Source: an uncultured bacterium
GTDB taxonomy: Bacteria > Planctomycetota > Phycisphaerae > Phycisphaerales > SM1A02
Direction of reading: 5' to 3'
DNA length: 64,000 bases
Assembly: GCA_903919715.1 (NCBI GenBank)
Contig: CAIXJC010000043.1
Span: forward strand, 1-64,000
The translations under genes were made by a program, and so were the position numbers. This document shows, piece by piece, positions 59,451-64,000 of this stretch (position 1 is its first letter; each line of letters begins with the position of its first letter). The notes under the pieces were generated by a model. The model did not search any database, was not told where the DNA came from, and saw only the letters and a list, made by a program, of their open reading frames with translations.

Positions 59451-61597
59451 TTGGTCGAGCTCGCCTTCACTCGCGCCAAGACTGCACGCGCGCGTGCCGC
59501 AACGGCTTCCGGCTGGAATCCGAACTTCTTCAACAAGACGTTTATCGGTGCGGATGCGCCGAATGACGTCATGCCAATTGCGTCGCCATCGAGTCCTACG
59601 TAACGATCCCATCCAAATGTTGAGAGTGCTTCAACCGAGACACGCGCTCGAACCGATGGAGGCAAGACCGAATCGCGATACGCCTGGTCCTGCTGATTGA
59701 ACAGTTCGCAACAAGGCATGCTGACGGTGCGAACCTTGATTCCTTCCTTGGCGAGCAGTTCATGAGCTGCCATACAGAGAGTGACCTCGCTGCCTGTGCC
59801 GATGAAAATCAAATCTGGCTTGCCATCGGGCGCATCTGAAACGATGTATGCACCGCGTGAAACTCCAGATGCAGCGCCATATTTGGTGCGGTCGATTGTC
59901 GGCAAATCCTGTCGCGAAAGCGCCATCACGACCACCTGATGAACCATTGGCATAACCGTTCGCCAACACTCTGTGACTTCATTCGCATCTGCTGGACGGA
60001 AGACGAGCACTTGCGGTGTCGCGCGAAGTGCTGCGATCTGTTCGATCGGTTGATGGGTCGGACCATCTTCGCCGAGTCCAATTGAATCGTGCGTGAAGAT
60101 GTAAATCACAGGCAGATCCATGATCGCGGAGAGTCGAATCGCGCCTTTCATGTAATCACTGAAGATCAAAAAGCCCGCACCAAATGCGCGCAGTTTGCTC
60201 AGCGTCAATCCATTGCAGATTGCACCCATCGCATGTTCGCGAATTCCAAAGTGCATATTGCGACCGCCATACGATTCGGCTTGAAAAGATCCGGTGCCGT
60301 CAAAGGTCATCAGAGTCTTCGTGCTCGGCGCGAGATCTGCAGCGCCACCGACCATCCACGGCACGCGCTTCGCCACTGCGTTCAGAACCTTTCCGCCAGA
60401 AATTCGCGTCGCCATTCCTTTCGCATCTGCAGGGAACACAGGAAGATCAGCAGCCCAATCATCTGGAAGCTTGCGCGTTTCCATCTGATTGATTTCTTTC
60501 GCTTCCTTTGGGAAAGCCTTGGAATACGCCGCGAACTTTGCGTCCCATTCTTTGCTCAACGTGGCGCCGCGTGCACCGACCCCAGACTGAAAGCGTTCCA
60601 TCACACCATCTGGAACGAAGAACTTCGGATCTGCTGGCCAGCGATAAAATTTCTTGGTTCCAACTATTTCTTCTTCGCCAAGCGGCTCGCCATGCGCTGC
60701 ACTGGTGTCTTCCTTGGTCGGAGCTCCCCAACCAATGCGACTATCAACGATGATCAACGTCGGGCGATCAGTCGTTGCTGCCGCAGCGGCGTAGGCGCGG
60801 CGAAGGAGATCCATGTCATTCGCGTCAGAAACACGCAGCACATTCCAGCCATATCCCAGGTAACGCGTTCCAACATCGTCGTTGTACGCCAGAGTCGTGT
60901 GGCCTTCGATGGTGATGTGATTGTTGTCATAAATCCAACACAAGTTGGAAAGCTTCAAATGTCCGGCCAAACTCGCGGCTTCTCCAGAGATGCCTTCCAT
61001 CATGCAGCCATCTCCGCAAATCGACCAAACGCGATAATTGAAGAGTTCGAACCCAGGACGGTTGTATCGCGCAGCAAGCCAACGCTCCGCCATTGCCATT
61101 CCAACGCTCGTCGCAAGTCCTTGACCGAGCGGACCCGTTGTCGTTTCAATTCCACTTGTCCAGTGGTATTCAGGATGTCCAGGACAACGTGTGTCGAGTT
61201 GCCGAAATCCTTTGATGTCGTCGATCGAAACGCTCGGCTTTCCAGTCAACTGATACTCCGCATTGACCGCTTGCGTCTTCGTCAAGTGCAGAAGTGAATA
61301 CAGAAGCATTCCAGCATGTCCGTTACTCAAGACAAATCGGTCGCGACTCGGGCAGAGCGGATTCGCAGGATCGAATCGCAAAAATTCTTGCCACAGCGTG
61401 TACGCCACAGGAGCGAGTGCCATCGGTGTGCCAGGATGACCGGACTTCGCCGCCTGAACCGCGTCCATCGACAATGTGCGGATGGTGTTGATGCAGAGTC
61501 CGTCGATTTCAGGAATGTCGCCCGGAACTCCACTCACTGGATAGGGGCTAGCGGATGTTGCGCGATTGGACGTGGATGGCGTGGTGATTGATGACAT
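59447..61597 (-). CDS. tkt: Transketolase
   Basis: A 716-residue thiamine diphosphate enzyme moving two-carbon units in the pentose phosphate pathway. It contains SGHPGTPMALAPVAYTLW, GHASMLLY-like NGHAGMLLYSLLH, the ThDP motif GDGCMMEGISGEAA through WIYDNNHITIEG, and in the second domain FTHDSIGLGEDGPTHQPIEQ. The ATG at 61597 has GGAG eight bases upstream and is preferred to starts at 61609 and 61660. It is the first gene of the tkt-rpiB pair and divergent from a small secreted protein gene. Confidence 0.95.
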   Translation of the reverse strand: MSSITTPSTSNRATSASPYPVSGVPGDIPEIDGLCINTIRTLSMDAVQAAKSGHPGTPMALAPVAYTLWQEFLRFDPANPLCPSRDRFVLSNGHAGMLLYSLLHLTKTQAVNAEYQLTGKPSVSIDDIKGFRQLDTRCPGHPEYHWTSGIETTTGPLGQGLATSVGMAMAERWLAARYNRPGFELFNYRVWSICGDGCMMEGISGEAASLAGHLKLSNLCWIYDNNHITIEGHTTLAYNDDVGTRYLGYGWNVLRVSDANDMDLLRRAYAAAAATTDRPTLIIVDSRIGWGAPTKEDTSAAHGEPLGEEEIVGTKKFYRWPADPKFFVPDGVMERFQSGVGARGATLSKEWDAKFAAYSKAFPKEAKEINQMETRKLPDDWAADLPVFPADAKGMATRISGGKVLNAVAKRVPWMVGGAADLAPSTKTLMTFDGTGSFQAESYGGRNMHFGIREHAMGAICNGLTLSKLRAFGAGFLIFSDYMKGAIRLSAIMDLPVIYIFTHDSIGLGEDGPTHQPIEQIAALRATPQVLVFRPADANEVTECWRTVMPMVHQVVVMALSRQDLPTIDRTKYGAASGVSRGAYIVSDAPDGKPDLIFIGTGSEVTLCMAAHELLAKEGIKVRTVSMPCCELFNQQDQAYRDSVLPPSVRARVSVEALSTFGWDRYVGLDGDAIGMTSFGASAPINVLLKKFGFQPEAVAARARAVLARVKASSTK

Positions 61598-61672
61598 TTC
61601 GTTCTCCATTTCGACTCGACTGTGTTTCAAAACTGCTTCCAAGCGAAGCGAAGTCAGCATACCCTCACCACC

Positions 61673-62290
61673 ATGAAGACCGCACGAACCACCTGCTGCG
61701 TTTGTTTCCTGTTTGCATCGATTTCATTGCTTCCAACTGCGCCCGCACAGGCGCAACAAGAATCGACGACTTCATTCGATGGACCGCCAAAGCAGATCGA
61801 TGAGAATGCGACCCCCGCTGGCGTTGGGTTCAATCAGAAGGGTGGCGAACTCAGCTCGACTGCGCTCGAGCAAGCAGCGATCGGTAATGCCACTGTGCAT
61901 TACCACTACTACGGCGCGAGCGCTTCAAAGACTCCAGCCACTGTTGGATCTACGACCACGTTGTCAACACCGCCAGTTCCATCCGCTCCATCGACGACGC
62001 CTGGATATGCACCAAGCACATATGTCACCCCAATTACAAATTCGATGAACACGTCATGGCATCTATATCAAGGGAATCTTGGTGGCATCAGTCCAACCCC
62101 AACAGGACAAGCACTCGCAGCGAATTCGGGAGGCAACCTTCGAGGTGGCAGCACGAATTTTTATATCCCAAGTGGAATGTCTGGCTATCGCCCATCGATC
62201 GATAATGTCGCATATGGCAGTGGCGCATTCGTCGGCAACTGGGATCCATATGCCAACAACGGAACGGGATCAATTCAGGGATTCGATTAA
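61673..62290 (+). CDS. Small secreted protein of unknown function
   Basis: A 205-residue exported protein with signal peptide (TTCCVCFLFASISLLPTAPA). The mature part is rich in Gly, Ser, Thr, Asn and Tyr, with a Pro/Ser/Thr-rich linker (TLSTPPVPSAPSTTPGYAP) and C-terminal low-complexity segments (SGGNLRGGSTNFYIPSG). No domain is recognised. Its composition resembles surface or matrix proteins. The ATG at 61673 begins the signal; the frame upstream overlaps tkt. Confidence 0.65.
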   Translation: MKTARTTCCVCFLFASISLLPTAPAQAQQESTTSFDGPPKQIDENATPAGVGFNQKGGELSSTALEQAAIGNATVHYHYYGASASKTPATVGSTTTLSTPPVPSAPSTTPGYAPSTYVTPITNSMNTSWHLYQGNLGGISPTPTGQALAANSGGNLRGGSTNFYIPSGMSGYRPSIDNVAYGSGAFVGNWDPYANNGTGSIQGFD

Positions 62291-62328
62291 AAGCCCTGCC
62301 GAAAGCCCTGCCGAAAGCGCGAGTGATC

Positions 62329-62383
62329 AAAAATAAAAAAGGCGCTGGGGGGGCTACCCCACGAAGGAGCCCACCCGAACGCC
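62329..62383 (-). terminator. Probable rho-independent terminator of the isomerase-like gene
   Basis: On the minus strand a hairpin formed by 62383-62341 (GGGTGGGCT with AGCCCCCCC, one mismatch, extended by GGCG/CGCC) is followed by a T-rich run (62340-62329). It lies about 110 bp after the stop of the 62495-63373 gene. Confidence 0.7.
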
Positions 62384-62494
62384 CAATGGCTTTCGGCGTT
62401 GCCCTCTTCCACACACCAAACTTAACCTCAATCAGACAAGATGCAAAAAACGACTGAAATTTTAACCCATCAAAATTTCGAGATTGTTTCCCAG

Positions 62495-63373
62495 TCAAAC
62501 CGTGCAGATTCTCACTGCTTCTGCGAGTGACTTCATCGGATCGCGCTGCGGAATGAATTCTTGGGCAAGATACCCACGGTATCCCATCTCTTTCAGCGCA
62601 CGACAAATTGCTGGGTAATTCAGTTCTTGGGTCTGATCAATTTCAGCGCGGCCCGGTACTCCGCCCGTGTGATAATGAGCGATCGCCCATTGATTCTCGC
62701 CGATCGTGTGAATGACATCGCCTTCTTGCACTTGCATGTGATAAATGTCATAAAGCAATCGAAACCGATCGCTCTCTGTTCGCTTCACAAGTTCCGCTCC
62801 CCACGCAGTGTGGTCACATTGATAATCCTTGTGATCAACCTTGCTGTTGAGTAACTCCATAATGATGGTGACACCGAGCGCCTCCGCCATCGGCGTGATG
62901 AGCTTCAGCCCGATCGCACAGTTCTTCAAGCCATCGGCATCGGACAGCCCCGCCCGATTCCCTGAGAACACGATCATGTTGGGAATGCCGGCCGCTTTGA
63001 TCTTGGGCAAGAGTTGCTCCGCACGTTTCACGATCCCCGCATGATTTTCGATTCGATTGAATCCCGACGCAATAGTCGTTGGACCATTCGCGACCGCACA
63101 GGTCAATCCATTCGCCTGAACAATTTTCCATTGCTCTTCACCGAGCAACTCGATCGACTCGATTCCCATCGCCTTCGCCTTCTTCGTCAAATCAGCAAGG
63201 TCCATCGATGAGTAGCACCATTGACAGACCGAATGATGAAACGCACCGCGCGTCGGAACATCCGCTGGCGACGCCTCTTGGTTGGGACTCACGCCCCACG
63301 CATTCGCAGCGGCTGCGGTTGCTGCGATTCCCACCGGCACGGTTTGCATAAATGTTCGGCGGTTCATATTCAA
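62495..63373 (-). CDS. Tat-exported hydroxypyruvate isomerase / TIM-barrel sugar epimerase family protein
   Basis: A 292-residue protein. The N-terminus NRRTFMQTVPVGIAATAAAA is a twin-arginine signal, so a normally cytoplasmic family is here sent to the periplasm. The AP-endonuclease-2-like barrel contains ESIELLGEEQW, NMIVFSGNRAG, IIMELLNSKVDHKDYQCD, LYDIYHMQVQEGD, HYHTGGVPGRAEID and YLAQEFIP; the Glu, His and Asp residues that bind metal in hydroxypyruvate isomerases (Hyi) are present. Its sugar substrate is unknown. A PQQ sugar dehydrogenase lies immediately upstream, suggesting that both act on exported sugars. An alternative start is at 63367. Confidence 0.82.
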   Translation of the reverse strand: MNMNRRTFMQTVPVGIAATAAAANAWGVSPNQEASPADVPTRGAFHHSVCQWCYSSMDLADLTKKAKAMGIESIELLGEEQWKIVQANGLTCAVANGPTTIASGFNRIENHAGIVKRAEQLLPKIKAAGIPNMIVFSGNRAGLSDADGLKNCAIGLKLITPMAEALGVTIIMELLNSKVDHKDYQCDHTAWGAELVKRTESDRFRLLYDIYHMQVQEGDVIHTIGENQWAIAHYHTGGVPGRAEIDQTQELNYPAICRALKEMGYRGYLAQEFIPQRDPMKSLAEAVRICTV

Positions 63374-63436
63374 CAGCCTACGGCGAGAAGCTGATCAGTT
63401 CCAAATCGAGCCGCTGAAGGAGCGCTCCGCTCACCA

Positions 63437-64000
63437 TCAACCCCAGTCCGCAAGCATGACCGCCAAATCCGTGGAATCTGTTCGCCCATCGCCATTCAAG
63501 TCGGTCGGGCCAGGTGCGCCCCATCCAGCAAGCAAACCCGCCAAGTCTGCAGCGTCAACAACGCCACTGTTGTTGATATCTGCAATGCGAAGTTCGCAAC
63601 CGTCTGGAATGCCATCTCCATCTGCATCGGGCGGCACGGGATTGGAAGTGATTTTTCTCACCGTTCCAGTCAAGTGATTCACAACATACAAATCGCCATG
63701 GGCATCCTCGCCAATACACGTGATCCCGCTGATCGGTGCAAGTTGTGTGGTGATATCTGTCACAACTGGACTGCCAGTCGAAAGGTCCATACGCCATGCT
63801 TTGTTGTTCTGATAGTCGGCAAAGAGATACTGACCGACCAACCAAGGCATCGCGCAACCGCGATAGACGCTTCCCCCCGTGATCGAAAGGCCTACCGAAT
63901 GTGTGTATTCATAGATCGGCGCACTGAGCGTCGGGGACGGGCATCCACAATTAGCATTTGATGTACAGACCGTTCCTTCGACACAGTTCCAACCAAAATT
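63437..64000 (-). CDS. PQQ-type sugar dehydrogenase with dockerin-like tail (5' part beyond window)
   Basis: The visible 3' part encodes the last blades of a soluble aldose dehydrogenase and a dockerin-like tail (DINNSGVVDAADLAGLLAG, DLNGDGRTDSTDLAVMLADW). The frame runs uninterrupted to the right edge and reads WNCVEGTVCTSNANCGCPSP, matching the Cys-rich loop of the protein at 17922-19316, and VYRGCAMPWLVGQYLFADYQ. Thus it is a paralogue, not a fragment of that gene. A DGIPDGCEL stretch typical of planctomycete calcium-binding repeats precedes the tail. Confidence 0.85.
   Translation of the reverse strand, partial: NFGWNCVEGTVCTSNANCGCPSPTLSAPIYEYTHSVGLSITGGSVYRGCAMPWLVGQYLFADYQNNKAWRMDLSTGSPVVTDITTQLAPISGITCIGEDAHGDLYVVNHLTGTVRKITSNPVPPDADGDGIPDGCELRIADINNSGVVDAADLAGLLAGWGAPGPTDLNGDGRTDSTDLAVMLADWG

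Noticed and set aside
60089-61297. 402-codon plus-strand frame antisense to transketolase
   Set aside because: Shadow of tkt with implausible composition.

Overview
The window looks like chromosomal DNA from a planctomycete, most likely class Phycisphaerae. Four large exported proteins end in the dockerin-like tail of that lineage (paired motifs of the type GDYNADGVRNGADLATLLSAW), the GC content is moderate, genes are packed into short translationally coupled operons (many 4-bp ATGA or GTGA overlaps), and there are many predicted lipoproteins. No phage, transposase, integrase, rRNA or tRNA gene is visible, and most of the window is ordinary housekeeping, transport and envelope content.

Layout. 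1-5.6 kb: an RND efflux operon (adaptor, pump) with a ROK kinase at its end. 5.7-7.5 kb: gatCA. 7.6-11.2 kb: mutY with a lipoprotein gene, then a helix-turn-helix/low-complexity membrane protein coupled to a phosphatidylserine decarboxylase gene (psd). 11.2-13.2 kb: a small AT-richer island carrying one PLP-dependent, histidine-decarboxylase-like gene, flanked by 45-bp imperfect direct repeats that duplicate the junction between psd and the next gene. 13.2-17.1 kb: a four-gene minus-strand operon (DUF1573 protein, metallophosphoesterase, tsaB, pseudo-receiver/GAF protein). 17.2-22.7 kb: terC, a secreted PQQ-type sugar dehydrogenase, an M28 peptidase and an exported MsrB-MsrA fusion. 22.9-23.5 kb: a tmRNA gene (tag ANTQYALAA) followed by a 30-bp minisatellite. 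23.5-28.5 kb: a MacA/ABC/permease/TolC tripartite efflux operon. 28.6-33.4 kb: two large secreted Cys-rich dockerin-tailed proteins, each with its own promoter and terminator signals. 33.7-40 kb: quinone-oxidoreductase-like MDR enzyme, a second DUF1573 protein, malic enzyme, and a hydroxyproline epimerase / DapA-family / SprT-like operon. 40-43.4 kb: a transglutaminase-like protein, a lipoprotein, an orphan plus-strand terminator (candidate small RNA) and an unknown protein. 43.5-50.5 kb: a sugar locus (GH2 beta-mannosidase and SSF symporter, divergent from redoxin-xylB) with a perfect palindrome between the divergent starts. 50.5-57.9 kb: amidase, gyrB, queC and a threonine aldolase/HAD/M29 aminopeptidase operon. 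57.9-64 kb: PepSY-FKBP protein with a repeated ribosome-binding-site leader, tkt-rpiB, a small secreted protein, a Tat-exported hydroxypyruvate-isomerase-like protein and a truncated second PQQ sugar dehydrogenase.

How it fits together: central carbon metabolism (tkt, rpiB, malic enzyme, xylB, ROK kinase) sits beside uptake and hydrolysis of mannosides, exported sugar oxidoreductases and peptidases, and two efflux systems. I did not find a convincing wholly new multi-gene system. The strongest unusual signals are the decarboxylase island with duplicated gene-junction repeats, the tmRNA-adjacent minisatellite, the orphan terminator, and three short-repeat or palindrome control regions. All function calls are by reading motifs; no database search was run.
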